Virus record (IMG/VR): IMGVR_UViG_3300048839_001887
Location: 1 to 27,664 of that record
Source of the DNA: a virus
Length of the DNA: 27,664 bases
Strand: one strand, 5' to 3'
Under the pieces are notes generated by a model. It was given only the letters and a program-made list of their open reading frames with translations, was not told the origin of the DNA and did no database searches. The translations under genes were made by a program, and so were the position numbers. This document shows, piece by piece, positions 6,683 to 15,460 of this stretch; position 1 is the first letter of the stretch; the number at the start of each line of letters is the position of its first letter.

Positions 6683-9600
6683 ATGGCAAAGAACATACAA
6701 TTGGTCACTGAAACCTATCAGGCCATGCGCCCCATGATTTTACAGGAAATTGCGGCGTGGATGGGCAGCCCGCGGCCCGGCGCCGGCGCCGGCAGTAGCC
6801 TGGCCGCGCACACGCTGAGCGGCCCGTGGCATACGGGCGCGCTGCTAGAAACCCAGGCCCCCTGGGCAGCAACGAAATTGGAGTGGGCGACGGCGCTGGC
6901 GAGCCACGCGGCGCTGCCGGATGTGCACCATGCTCGCCAGCACAACATCGTAGGTAGTGACCATGTTGCAGGCGGATTGACCGTAGGGCACGTACTGAGA
7001 GCCAACGGTGAGACAAGTTTTGGGTTTGGATGGCTACAGCATAACGAGATCGCCGGCATTACAGCCGACCAACATCACAACCAGCAGCACAACATTGTCG
7101 GGGCTGACCATGTGGTGGTGGGGAATCGATGGCAGATTGTCGGCGTCACGGCCACCGATACAGTCGGGCTGATTACGCCTGTCAGCAGCACTCTGTCAGT
7201 GCCTGAGGGCATCCTGAAAAGCGACGGGGCGGGCGGCGTCTACCTGCGGCAGCTGGGGATTGGCACCAATTCGCCGGCACGGAAGTTCCACATTATGGAC
7301 AACACCGGGGCGCAGATGCGGCTCGGCTACAACGACGCGAATTACATGGACTTCCTGGTCGATGCAGGAGGCTCCTGGCGCATTGCGCCCACGGGCGACA
7401 TTATCGTCGATCCGCAGAGCGACGATATGCGGCCGCTGAACAATTACGATGTCAATCTTGGTTTGCCAATCAAAAAATTCCTTTCCATCCACGCGGCGGA
7501 GGCGTGGTTCGATACGCTGGTCGCATCGGAAGTGAGATCGACGATTGGCGGCAAAGTGTGGGTTGCGCCGACGACGGAGTTGACGCGTGATTTGAGCAGC
7601 GCGGCGACCACGATCTACGTGAAATACAACAACCTGAGCAACGGCGACCGTGTGCTCATGGAAGCACGCGGTCGCTTCGAGGCGATGGCAATTACCAGCA
7701 CTTACACGACCATCACGGCGGGCGCAGAGTACAGCTACACGGTACAGCGTGACCTGGATGGCACCGGCGCGAACGATTGGATTGCCGGTGATGCGCTTGT
7801 GAACACCGGCCAGACGGGTCTGGGGTGGATTGAGTTATATGCGCAGTATGGATTCCCTCACGCCGGTCAGACTGCCACGCAGCGAGTGGGTCCAACCATC
7901 GTGGGCAATGTGCGCAAGAGCGCCACGTTCAACGACTTCCGGGAGCATTGGGCAGTCGGGAATCTGAATGGGCTGTACGATTTTTCGGGCAATCAGTATG
8001 GTGCGGCGTTTGGCGACCCGACGCAGACCTGGATCAGCCTCGATGACCGGGCGGCAGGTTTGGGAGGCGGGCTGCGCTTTATGAATGGGCTGGCCGAAGT
8101 TGGCTTCATTCGTAATAACGGTCTGTGGCGCTTCAACGGTGATGCCAACAACTACATTCAGTGGGACGGGTCGGCGCTGCGGGTGCGCGGCGACATCGTT
8201 GTTCAGGGTGCGCCGGGCTGGGGCAACGTGGCAGGCGGCATCAACCTGGTGCGCAATAGCTCGTTTGAGCTTGACAGCAACGGTGATGGACTGGCGGACG
8301 GATTCAGCATCTACAATAACGATGGCGGGGCTGTGCCGACCACAGCCAGCCGGGTGGCGAGTAGCAAAAGCACCTGGGCGCAGCGCATTAGCTGGACGGG
8401 CATGAACGCCAGCACGAAGGGAATCTATTTTGATGTCACCTCCCTAAAGCGATGGGAAGTTCCGTATGTGCTGACGTTCTGGGCGAGGACAAACACCCCC
8501 GTCACCATCGATTTTTACGAAAACAGTCCCAATGCGACGACGAAGGATTACCTGATTTGGCCGTGGGCAAATACTGCGTGGCAATTTTACGCACTGCGAC
8601 TGATGTGGACGCCTGGGGGTGGCTACTCGAACCCCGCGGCAAATTTCTATCTGTCCATTGCGAACGCAGCACCAGTCGCCAACGGCTGGATTGAGTTCGA
8701 CAACGTGCAGGTAGTCGAGGGCAGTGAGATCGTGCCTTACACTTCCAGCCCGGTGGACATTGTTGGTTTTGGCGGCAACATCAATATGCCGCTGGCGGTG
8801 AGCGGAGCGGGCTTGTACATGAGCGCCTCGACCCTGGGATACTGGAGTGGGTCGGCCTGGATAGCCTACATGAACAATGCTGGGCAATTCGGCCTGAACA
8901 GCGGGGGCGCTAACTACCTGGTGTGGGACGGCTCGACGCTGACTATCGCAGGGAATATCAATGTAGTTGGCGGCAATGCGGCCACGCAGACCTACGCCGC
9001 AGGGCAGGCAGCCACGGCACAGTCTAATGCGGTGGGATACACTAACACGGTGGCGTCTGGAAAGGCGGACACGAACCTTGCCAACTCGGTGCTCTCTACG
9101 CTAATCAGTGGTGCGAATATCCGGGTTGGTTCTGGTGTGAAGGACAGTAACCTCAACGGCTGGAATATCGATGTCACTGAAATTGTCGGGCAGGCGGGTG
9201 GAGTGGATCAGGTTGTGCTTGACGGAACTGGCAGAATCATTGCGGGCGGTTCAATGGTCAAAATCGATGGCAACGGGATTGATATTGTGCGCGGGGCAGG
9301 GAGTCAAGTGAATCGCCTGAATTTCGTAACTTCATTAGCGGGCGAGGTTGCGGCGCGCATCTCCTGCTACACTGATTCCAGTGCGATTTTGCCTTATTAC
9401 AATCACAACGTATTGATTCTGGCTCCACTGGCGACGGCAGGCAAGGCAGGCAGACTAACACTCGTGCAGTCCGATTTGTGGGTAGATGGCTCGCTCGGCG
9501 CCTGGAACAACCTGTCGTTCGGCAGCGGCTGGACAAACTACGGCAGCGGCTATCAGACATGCCAGTACCGCAGATTTGGCGATCGGGTGCACCTGCGCGG

Positions 9601-9826
9601 TCTGGCATCAAACACCAGCACGGGCGCAACTATCGGCACGCTGCCTGTCGGGTATCGACCGACCGCAGGACGGCTGATCCTCAATCTGCAAGCTGACCCG
9701 TCGGGCGCGCCGGTCAACACCGCCTACCGTGTGGATATAGACACCTCCGGCAACATCCTGGCGATGGGGTGGACGCCGGCCAATGGCGACTGGGTGTCGC
9801 TGGATTGTTCGTTTAGCATCAGTTAG
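6683..9826 (+). CDS. Long tail fibre / receptor-binding protein
   Basis: 1047 residues. The N-terminal ~190 residues carry His-rich repeats (QHNIVGSDHV and QHNIVGADHV, near residues 87 and 135) typical of fibre shafts. Residues ~205-330 resemble trimeric fibre segments (KFHIMDNTGAQMRLGYNDAN). Residues ~522-690 (NLVRNSSFELDSNGDGLADG) are a carbohydrate-binding jelly roll of the CBM4/22 style. The C-terminal ~100 residues (SGWTNYGSGYQTCQYRRFGD, GTLPVGYRP) match the common fibre tip domain. Host recognition is the likely role. The start is the ATG five bases after the preceding stop; a weak AGGG lies upstream. Confidence 0.85.
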   Translation: MAKNIQLVTETYQAMRPMILQEIAAWMGSPRPGAGAGSSLAAHTLSGPWHTGALLETQAPWAATKLEWATALASHAALPDVHHARQHNIVGSDHVAGGLTVGHVLRANGETSFGFGWLQHNEIAGITADQHHNQQHNIVGADHVVVGNRWQIVGVTATDTVGLITPVSSTLSVPEGILKSDGAGGVYLRQLGIGTNSPARKFHIMDNTGAQMRLGYNDANYMDFLVDAGGSWRIAPTGDIIVDPQSDDMRPLNNYDVNLGLPIKKFLSIHAAEAWFDTLVASEVRSTIGGKVWVAPTTELTRDLSSAATTIYVKYNNLSNGDRVLMEARGRFEAMAITSTYTTITAGAEYSYTVQRDLDGTGANDWIAGDALVNTGQTGLGWIELYAQYGFPHAGQTATQRVGPTIVGNVRKSATFNDFREHWAVGNLNGLYDFSGNQYGAAFGDPTQTWISLDDRAAGLGGGLRFMNGLAEVGFIRNNGLWRFNGDANNYIQWDGSALRVRGDIVVQGAPGWGNVAGGINLVRNSSFELDSNGDGLADGFSIYNNDGGAVPTTASRVASSKSTWAQRISWTGMNASTKGIYFDVTSLKRWEVPYVLTFWARTNTPVTIDFYENSPNATTKDYLIWPWANTAWQFYALRLMWTPGGGYSNPAANFYLSIANAAPVANGWIEFDNVQVVEGSEIVPYTSSPVDIVGFGGNINMPLAVSGAGLYMSASTLGYWSGSAWIAYMNNAGQFGLNSGGANYLVWDGSTLTIAGNINVVGGNAATQTYAAGQAATAQSNAVGYTNTVASGKADTNLANSVLSTLISGANIRVGSGVKDSNLNGWNIDVTEIVGQAGGVDQVVLDGTGRIIAGGSMVKIDGNGIDIVRGAGSQVNRLNFVTSLAGEVAARISCYTDSSAILPYYNHNVLILAPLATAGKAGRLTLVQSDLWVDGSLGAWNNLSFGSGWTNYGSGYQTCQYRRFGDRVHLRGLASNTSTGATIGTLPVGYRPTAGRLILNLQADPSGAPVNTAYRVDIDTSGNILAMGWTPANGDWVSLDCSFSIS

Positions 9827-9840
9827 GGAGGGAGGAAGGT

Positions 9841-10305
9841 ATGATTTCGGACGCATTGCAACAAGAACTTTTCGTCAACTCGCCGACGTTTCGCCGCCAG
9901 GTGGCGGGTGCGCTGACGACGGTTGGGATCGAGCGCTGGAAGCTGGCGGTCGGTACAATTTTGACCATCAATGCAGCGGAGGCGGCAGGTGCGACGTTGA
10001 CGGCAGAGCAACTTGTCGGTCGGCAGTTGGCGATGACGGAGCGGCAGTTCCTGGAGAATGCGCTGGCTGTCCAGGGCGTCAACCTGGGCGCTGCGCAACC
10101 GGCAGTCGGCCTGACGCTGAATGGAGCGCCCGACCCGGCCAGAGAGGGGATTACCCGCCTGGTCAATATGCTGCTGGCGTCCGCCGGTTGGACGTGGACG
10201 GTGAGTGACTGGATCGCCGGGCAGGCGACGGCCAGCGCTGAGATTGGGACACAACTTAATGCGCTGCTGGCGGGACTGGTGGCAGCGCCAGTACAGGGAG
10301 AATAA
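9841..10305 (+). CDS. Hypothetical helical protein after the tail fibre
   Basis: 154 residues with a strong purine-rich ribosome site (GGGAGGGAGGAAGG) directly upstream of the ATG. The protein is mainly alpha-helical and Ala-rich. Residues 1-60 contain FVNSPTFRRQVAGALTTVGI, and the middle includes AEQLVGRQLAMTERQFLENA. No membrane helix or catalytic motif is seen. Its position after the fibre suggests a tail assembly, fibre chaperone or lysis-linked accessory role, but this is only positional. Confidence 0.6.
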   Translation: MISDALQQELFVNSPTFRRQVAGALTTVGIERWKLAVGTILTINAAEAAGATLTAEQLVGRQLAMTERQFLENALAVQGVNLGAAQPAVGLTLNGAPDPAREGITRLVNMLLASAGWTWTVSDWIAGQATASAEIGTQLNALLAGLVAAPVQGE

Positions 10306-10306
10306 T

Positions 10307-10537
10307 ATGTCGGAAAGCAAGACAAACCTTGATCCTATCCGGCCGCCGCAGGTGATTGTCGAGCAGGTGCGAGAGTTGTACCGCGAGCAGATCATGCTCC
10401 AGCAGCGGCTGCGTGATGTTGTTGGCACGGCGGGGGTGATTCTGCAAGTGCCAGAGAACTGGCAGTATAATATGCAGAGCGAGGCGTTTATGCCGCCGGA
10501 GGGCGCGGGCGGGCAGCAGACCCTGCCAGAGGGTTAG
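10307..10537 (+). CDS. Hypothetical small protein, last gene of the tail module
   Basis: 76 residues from the ATG at 10307 (GGGAG ribosome site seven bases upstream), starting one base after the preceding stop. The N-terminal half (IVEQVRELYREQIMLQQRLR) is a likely coiled coil; the C-terminal half is Gly/Pro-rich. A longer in-frame extension to 10205 lies inside the preceding gene and is disfavoured. The gene is followed directly by the bidirectional terminator. Confidence 0.6.
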   Translation: MSESKTNLDPIRPPQVIVEQVRELYREQIMLQQRLRDVVGTAGVILQVPENWQYNMQSEAFMPPEGAGGQQTLPEG

Positions 10538-10568
10538 CCGGGTGTGCTGAATAGGCGGGAATAAAAAG

Positions 10569-10604
10569 GCGCCCGATCCACTGCCGGATCGGGCGCTTGT
10601 GTTT
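10569..10604. terminator. Bidirectional intrinsic terminator between the two gene blocks
   Basis: GCGCCCGATCC (10569-10579) and GGATCGGGCGC (10586-10596) form a perfect 11-bp stem with loop ACTGCC. T-rich bases (TTGTGTTTT) follow on the plus strand. The A-run at 10563-10567 gives a TTTTT on the minus strand. It therefore can end both the rightward tail operon and the leftward packaging operon. Confidence 0.9.
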
Positions 10605-10611
10605 TGGCGTT

Positions 10612-11613
10612 TCATGGCCGCCGCCCCAGCGCCGCCAGCCGCCCCACACTCGTTGGAACCAGCGCCCCACCCCAGGTGTCATCCCGCCGCCGCGTCACCA
10701 GGTCGCCCAGCGATAGATCACCACGCTGGAATAACTCCCACCGCCCCGTCCCCAACATCCGCCGTTGCACGCTCTCCGGCTGACGCACAAACCACTCTGG
10801 CCCCGTCTCATAATCAACCGGCGCCCCCCGGTTCAACACAGGCACAAGCGTGCAACGATCATTGGGGTGAGCATCGAACGGCTCATCCAGTGTATGAAAC
10901 TGCCCGTCCGCCATCAGACAACCCAGACAGGTGCGCTCATCCTTCGCCGCCAGCCGGCGATACCCAGCCACCACATGGCTGCGCCGATAACTCTCCTGCG
11001 TTGTCTCTCGGTACACCCGTAGCGTCTCCGTGCGCGCAATCGTCGCCATGCGCGTAAACGAACGCGCCAGCCCCTCTCGCAACGCACGCCGCGCCGTCTC
11101 CAACGGATTCCGGCCCAGCGCAATCCCATCGACCAGAACCTGGCGCAGGGCTTCCGGCCCTACCTGGCTCGCATCGGCGAGGATGTCACCCACCGGCGTG
11201 CCCGCGCCAGTCAGCCCAATCATATTTTCCACCGCCGCCACCGGCAGCCGGTTAAATTGAAGAAGGATCTCGGCATCCGTGGCCACGGCGGCGACGGCGG
11301 CCTGGCTGTGGGTGATGGCGGCAGAGAGCAGCGCCCGCTGCCGTGCGGCGATGCGATCTTCGGCAAAACGTCCGTAGCGCGCCAATTCATCATCGACCTG
11401 GCGCATGAGTTGTTGATAGCGCCGGCTGCGCCCCAACTGCCCCAGCGTCACCCGGCCGCCGCCTTGCAACTCCAGCGCCAGCGCATCCACCTGCGCCTGC
11501 AGCGCCTGCTCCAACCCCAGCCAGCGCCGCGCCATCTCCTGTTGCATAGCTTCGTCGCCGCGCAACAAATCCGCCCGCCAATTCTGCATCAGGTCGATTA
11601 CCAACGGCGGCAT
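10612..11613 (-). CDS. Mu-F/SPP1 gp7-like minor head protein
   Basis: 333 residues. The C-terminal half carries the Mu-F-like signature: an RTET-x-R motif (residues 194-199, IARTETLRVYRETTQESYR) then CLGC (229-232) and HPNDRC (249-254), with spacing that fits a metal-binding head morphogenesis domain. The N-terminus is long and helical. The start has GAGGG four bases before the ATG. In phages of this kind it sits next to the portal gene, as here, and helps build the procapsid or delivers proteins with the DNA. It is the last gene of the leftward series, just before the terminator. Confidence 0.88.
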   Translation of the reverse strand: MPPLVIDLMQNWRADLLRGDEAMQQEMARRWLGLEQALQAQVDALALELQGGGRVTLGQLGRSRRYQQLMRQVDDELARYGRFAEDRIAARQRALLSAAITHSQAAVAAVATDAEILLQFNRLPVAAVENMIGLTGAGTPVGDILADASQVGPEALRQVLVDGIALGRNPLETARRALREGLARSFTRMATIARTETLRVYRETTQESYRRSHVVAGYRRLAAKDERTCLGCLMADGQFHTLDEPFDAHPNDRCTLVPVLNRGAPVDYETGPEWFVRQPESVQRRMLGTGRWELFQRGDLSLGDLVTRRRDDTWGGALVPTSVGRLAALGRRP

Positions 11614-11629
11614 AGTTCCCTCACAGTCA

Positions 11630-11658
11630 TCGTCTTACAAGAAAGGGTTGTAGGACGG
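11630..11658 (-). repeat. Dispersed hairpin element, copy R3
   Basis: Read on the minus strand: CGTCCTACAA, loop CCCTTTC, TTGTAAGACG. The arms pair over ten positions with one G-T pair. It lies in the 69-bp spacer between the portal stop and the Mu-F-like start. Confidence 0.75.
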
Positions 11659-11682
11659 AGATTGGGAAATTGGTCCCCAATC

Positions 11683-13032
11683 TCAAACATCACCCCGATC
11701 AAAATCCCGCTGCGCGACAGTCAGCATGGCGTCGGCGTAAGTGCGCTCGGCCAGCCGCTCGCTGGCCCGATCTCTTTCCATTTGCGCCACATCCCCCTCT
11801 GACCAACCCTCCGACCGTCGCAAATGCGTGCGCAACGGCACCCCGGCCTCCACCGCCAGTTTGCGCACCTCAGCCGCCGAGCGCGGCTGCACCGTCTCCA
11901 CCGGAGCATACGCAATCCGAATCTGCCGTGTGGCTGCCTCATGACCCTGTAGCCGCAGCAGAAACGCCGCCAGGTCGCGCCACGTCGGCGCCAGCGTAGC
12001 TTGAACCCGAACCGTCTTCTTATTCAGCGGCGCCTCCATCGCAATCAACGCCTCGCCCGAAGGGTCGCCGCCCTGTTGATAGAAATAGTGTCGCGGCGTG
12101 CGCGTGATAATCCCAATATCAGCAGAGAGTTTATTGATAGCATTCAGATAATTCTGCAGGTCCGTGGCGACGAACTGGCCGGCCTGCGTCGCCTGCACAC
12201 CCTGGTCCGAAGCAACCAAATCCCAGATAGCGTTGGGATTGTTCTTGAGGTTGGCAATGCCAGCGCTGCTGATAACATAGCGTTGGGGGAACGCGCCAAA
12301 CTCCGCCGCGACCATCATATCCGCAAGCAGCTTGTTGACAGCGTCCTGCACCTCGATAACGTTGGCCAACTGCGACTTCGCCCGCCGCCGGTTAGATCGG
12401 AAGTGAAAGACCGGAATCACCCCATACGGGTTTTCCGCTATCGCCTCCCCGCCGGCCAGCCCTGCCACCGGCTCGAACGCCTTCGCCGTCGGTGTTTCGC
12501 CTCCCTTGAACGCGTGCCTGGTGGCGTAATACTCCAGCCGATCCGGATAGTACAACGTCAGCCGGATGCTCCCCTCCTCCGCCCACCACTTCGCCGCAAA
12601 GCGCACCTGCCGCGGATTCTCGGCTGCATACTCCGCATGGCACAACCGCGCGTCGTTTTGGAACGCGGCGACCGCGCCGCCTGCCTCCGGCCACGCCAGC
12701 ACAAAAGCCTCCCCCGTAACCGCCACATCTTCATGGATGCCATATTCTTCATCGACGAGTCCCGTCTCTTCCCACAGCCCGTAAAGCGCCTGGGTCGCCT
12801 CCTCGTCATCGACGACAGTCGGAGTATAGAGTTCCATCCGATCCAGAACACTATCGATGACAACCGCACACCAGTTCTCGGTAAAGCGCGCTTCGAGGCC
12901 GCTGAAAATTTCCCGCAGCTTCTCGCTGGAGTAGACCAACGGCTGTTCGCCGTCGTAGTACCGCCAAAGAGCGTCGTAGTCGCGCTTTTTGGCGGTCAGG
13001 GCTGCCAGGGCAATGCCAAGATCGCTTGTCAT
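11683..13032 (-). CDS. Phage portal protein (SPP1 gp6-like)
   Basis: 449 residues, a usual length for this family. The start is the ATG after an AAGGA ribosome site, five bases downstream of the large terminase stop. The N-terminus (LWRYYDGEQPLVYSSEKLRE, FTENWCAVVIDSVLDRMELY) and the middle (NPYGVIPVFHFRSN, VIEVQDAVNKLLADMMVAAE) follow the portal pattern, in which twelve copies form the DNA gate of the capsid. Position between large terminase and Mu-F-like gene is the standard packaging order. The C-terminal part is helical, charged and rather variable. Confidence 0.88.
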   Translation of the reverse strand: MTSDLGIALAALTAKKRDYDALWRYYDGEQPLVYSSEKLREIFSGLEARFTENWCAVVIDSVLDRMELYTPTVVDDEEATQALYGLWEETGLVDEEYGIHEDVAVTGEAFVLAWPEAGGAVAAFQNDARLCHAEYAAENPRQVRFAAKWWAEEGSIRLTLYYPDRLEYYATRHAFKGGETPTAKAFEPVAGLAGGEAIAENPYGVIPVFHFRSNRRRAKSQLANVIEVQDAVNKLLADMMVAAEFGAFPQRYVISSAGIANLKNNPNAIWDLVASDQGVQATQAGQFVATDLQNYLNAINKLSADIGIITRTPRHYFYQQGGDPSGEALIAMEAPLNKKTVRVQATLAPTWRDLAAFLLRLQGHEAATRQIRIAYAPVETVQPRSAAEVRKLAVEAGVPLRTHLRRSEGWSEGDVAQMERDRASERLAERTYADAMLTVAQRDFDRGDV

Positions 13033-13037
13033 AGTTC

Positions 13038-14393
13038 TTATCCTTGTTGGGTTCCCTGCTCACGAACAACTCTAGCCAATTCGTTAAACGCGCCGCTGGC
13101 CGCGTCCACCTCATCGTCGTGCGCCCCACCTGGGAACGCGTGCAGCGTACTCAAAAATCGGCCATTCCACGCCCCGCGCACAACCTTCACATTGCCCGCC
13201 TCTGCCTGGGCGGCCAGCGGCTTGGCGCGCGAAACTTTGTCGCCCTGGGGAATCACCGCCCGCACATCAAACCCGGCCAGCAGCGCCACCGTATTGCGCG
13301 CGTCGCGCACCCCGCTCGCCCCACCCTCCCGTTCAAAACGCACCGCCACCAGCACGCCATCCTGCGTCGCCGTGTTATGCATCAGCGCATCAACCCGGCC
13401 AGGCGCCGCCTGCTCCGCAATCGCATCGAGCACGTAGTAAACATCACCGACCCGCCGCATCAACACACCCGCCGTATAATCCGGGTCTCGCTTCGCAATC
13501 GCCTTCTCCGTCGCCGCCAGATCCCAGAAGCGCACCGTCCGCCCGCCCGCCGGCGCCGCCTCCACAATCTCGAACCAGCCCCGATTGAACACCTTGCCCG
13601 CCGCCGGCTTGATCTTCCAATTCCCGCCGAGTAGCCGTTCACGATCCACCAGCGACAGCGCCATCAAATTCGCCAGATAACCCGGATCCGCCTCCAACAA
13701 AATCTTATTGTCAAAGACGCTCGACAAAATAAACGTGAACGACTTTGGCTTGCTCCCCGGATACTGCGCCCGCAGCGTGGCCGGATCATCGGTCCAGCGC
13801 AACACATCGTTCACCACTACGAACCAGCGCACCACCCCAGAGCGCTCCGGCAGCGCATAGCCGTCCTCGCCAATGTACCAGCCCACAAACTCTTGCACCC
13901 ACCCGCCGATTTCGTCGTCGTCGGGCACAGGGTTACAGGTTGCCCGGATGTAGGGGCGCACGCCACACAGCGACCGGTTGCGGCTCAACATGTAGAAGAA
14001 CTGCTCGCGGGTAAAGTGGGTCAGCTCGTCGAAGCACAGCAGCGGGATCTGTGCGCCTTGCCAGTCGAACCGGTTCTTTTCGTGCTCCATATGCGCAAAT
14101 CTGACGCTGGCGCCGCTAGAAAACTTCCAGTCGAGCAGATACTCCCGCGGCGCCGCGCCGATAAGCGGATAGAGTTTCATTGACTCGTCCCAAAGACCGC
14201 CGGGGTTGCGCACCTGGACAGACGTGCGCCGGAAGATGACGGCGTTGAAACCAGGGTTACGCACATGCCGCAGCGGCTCAAGCAGGAGGGCAAAGCTTTT
14301 GCCGCCGCCGGCCGCACCGCCGTAGATGACCAGGTCCGCGGCGCTGGACAGAAAGAGTGATTGGGGTCCGGGTTGCGGGCCAAACTCAGCCAT
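13038..14393 (-). CDS. terL: Terminase large subunit
   Basis: 451 residues from the ATG at 14393, which overlaps the preceding gene by eight bases; the longer open frame upstream is Arg/Trp-rich and looks non-coding. The ATPase domain has Walker A GGAAGGGKS (residues 25-33) and Walker B LLCFDE (118-123). A following ATCNP motif fits the coupling region. The nuclease domain has the acidic residues of FWDLAATEK (Asp291) and HDDEVDA (425-431). It cuts and pumps phage DNA through the portal encoded next to it. Confidence 0.93.
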   Translation of the reverse strand: MAEFGPQPGPQSLFLSSAADLVIYGGAAGGGKSFALLLEPLRHVRNPGFNAVIFRRTSVQVRNPGGLWDESMKLYPLIGAAPREYLLDWKFSSGASVRFAHMEHEKNRFDWQGAQIPLLCFDELTHFTREQFFYMLSRNRSLCGVRPYIRATCNPVPDDDEIGGWVQEFVGWYIGEDGYALPERSGVVRWFVVVNDVLRWTDDPATLRAQYPGSKPKSFTFILSSVFDNKILLEADPGYLANLMALSLVDRERLLGGNWKIKPAAGKVFNRGWFEIVEAAPAGGRTVRFWDLAATEKAIAKRDPDYTAGVLMRRVGDVYYVLDAIAEQAAPGRVDALMHNTATQDGVLVAVRFEREGGASGVRDARNTVALLAGFDVRAVIPQGDKVSRAKPLAAQAEAGNVKVVRGAWNGRFLSTLHAFPGGAHDDEVDAASGAFNELARVVREQGTQQG

Positions 14394-14856
14394 CGGCAGC
14401 GTCCGTGGCTGTGGGCGCGTCGCGTCCATTGTCGGGCAAATAAATGTGCACGCCGGCGTCGGGCGTGGTGAGGGCGACGTCAGTCTGGGCGCGCGGCCGG
14501 TAATCTCCCAGCATCTCCAACGCCAATTTTCGATCCTGGTGCGCCTTCGGGTCCGGGTCGCTCGCCACCGTCGCCAGCGCCTTGAAAATATCACGCCGAT
14601 GCTTCAGCAGCGGCGCCGCCTGCATCCGCACAATCTCCTCCGCCATCTCCGGGTTCTTCTCCAACCACTGGCGAATCACCCGATCGCTGGCCAGCCCCAA
14701 CACCGCCGTCGCCAATTCTCCTTGCAACTCCGGCCGCCGATCCTTCACCGGCGACGCCCGCCACGCAATATAGACCGCCTTGCGCCAGTCCCAGCCGCGT
14801 TCGACCAGATCCCGGTAATCCTCCCACCAGGCAAAGTCACGCAGCGCCGCCAACAA
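14386..14856 (-). CDS. Probable terminase small subunit; start codon uncertain
   Basis: At least 156 residues from a TTG at 14856. The frame stays open upstream to a stop at about 14982, but no ATG or GTG occurs there. An ATT at 14937 has a good AGGGGA ribosome site six bases upstream, and the peptide before the TTG (SRKAYHGLL) reads like part of the protein, so the true start may be non-standard. The product is helical with HTH-like stretches (DLVERGWDWRKAVYIAWRAS), and sits directly before the large terminase, where the small subunit recognises the packaging site. The call rests mainly on position. Confidence 0.6.
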   Translation of the reverse strand: MLAALRDFAWWEDYRDLVERGWDWRKAVYIAWRASPVKDRRPELQGELATAVLGLASDRVIRQWLEKNPEMAEEIVRMQAAPLLKHRRDIFKALATVASDPDPKAHQDRKLALEMLGDYRPRAQTDVALTTPDAGVHIYLPDNGRDAPTATDAADG

Positions 14857-14951
14857 TCCATGATAGGCTTTGCGGCTTTGCGCTTGCCCCGGAACGTCCG
14901 GGGATGCCGGAAATACTGTGTTCTCCTCGCTTGAAATACTCGATCCCCTCG

Positions 14952-15022
14952 CAAACCGGTAATTTCGGAACCAAACCTTTTACTTATACCTGCGCGCACC
15001 CTGCCCAAACCGGTAATTTCGG
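14952..15022. repeat. Two 17-bp direct repeats upstream of the terminase genes
   Basis: CAAACCGGTAATTTCGG occurs exactly at 14952-14968 and 15006-15022, 54 bases apart. The first copy overlaps the likely 5' end of the small terminase and the second is in the spacer. The core ACCGGT is self-complementary. On the minus strand a TATAAG lies between the copies at a position suitable for a -10 element. Candidates are an operator or a terminase recognition site. The rest of the 14857-15166 spacer holds a GCGGGC/GCCCGC stem-loop (15045-15060) and the hairpin at 15094; no gene is seen. Confidence 0.6.
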
Positions 15023-15093
15023 TATTTTTTTCGTTCTGGGAATTGCGGGCGACAGCCCGCCCTCGATTTTGCCTTCTCTAATCTCTACACGAA

Positions 15094-15133
15094 GCAACCG
15101 GGCGCATTCTCGTGGGAGAGTGCGCCCGGTTGC
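15094..15133. terminator. Strong 18-bp stem-loop between small ORF and terminase genes
   Basis: GCAACCGGGCGCA (15094-15106) pairs with TGCGCCCGGTTGC (15121-15133), extended by five more pairs around a four-base loop. No T-tract follows on either strand, so a Rho-independent terminator is not certain; it may be an attenuator or processing site controlling the packaging genes. Confidence 0.6.
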
Positions 15134-15166
15134 CGGATACGCTATGTGATTGTCGCCTCGAACGCC

Positions 15167-15385
15167 TCAGCGTTCCTCCTGCCCGATCCGAATGTGCACC
15201 ATCTCCGCCGGCTTCTCAATCCACACCTCACGGCGATCCCGTGAAATGTGGATGATCACCTGCTGACCCTTGACGGCGGGCGTTTGCAACAGCCCGGCCA
15301 GCACCTTGCCCACCTCCGCACACACGAATTCGATCTGTCTCGCCTGGTTCGGTGTCAACTTACATCTTCCTTGCTCCGCTCCCAC
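15167..15385 (-). CDS. Hypothetical small protein
   Basis: 72 residues, MGAEQGRCKLTPNQARQIEF onward. Residues 12-35 form a helix and the second half (GQQVIIHISRDRREVWIEK) a beta hairpin, so a small DNA- or protein-binding fold is possible. It lies between the small-membrane-protein genes and the terminase block. No family is recognised. Confidence 0.5.
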   Translation of the reverse strand: MGAEQGRCKLTPNQARQIEFVCAEVGKVLAGLLQTPAVKGQQVIIHISRDRREVWIEKPAEMVHIRIGQEER

Positions 15386-15432
15386 TCGATTCTACCATAA
15401 CTTTAGCATGAGAATCCAGTGTTGTCGGGAAA

Positions 15433-15460
15433 GTAGAGACGCAAGATCTTGCGTCTCTAC
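15433..15460. repeat. 28-bp perfect palindrome (genomic repeat), copy 1
   Basis: GTAGAGACGCAAGA followed immediately by its exact reverse complement. A second copy, differing at one base of 28, is inside the ParB-like gene at 19371-19404. Short palindromes of this type are dispersed genomic repeats in several bacterial groups (from memory, cyanobacteria and Chloroflexota). Here it supplies the TAG that ends a decayed regulator fragment. Confidence 0.9.

Noticed and set aside
12001-13437. A long plus-strand open frame opposite the portal and terminase genes
   Set aside because: Arg-rich composition and no motifs; the opposite strand carries the clear portal and terminase proteins.
15094-15133. 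Classical Rho-independent terminator
   Set aside because: The stem is strong, but no T-tract follows on either strand, so it is kept as an unassigned hairpin.
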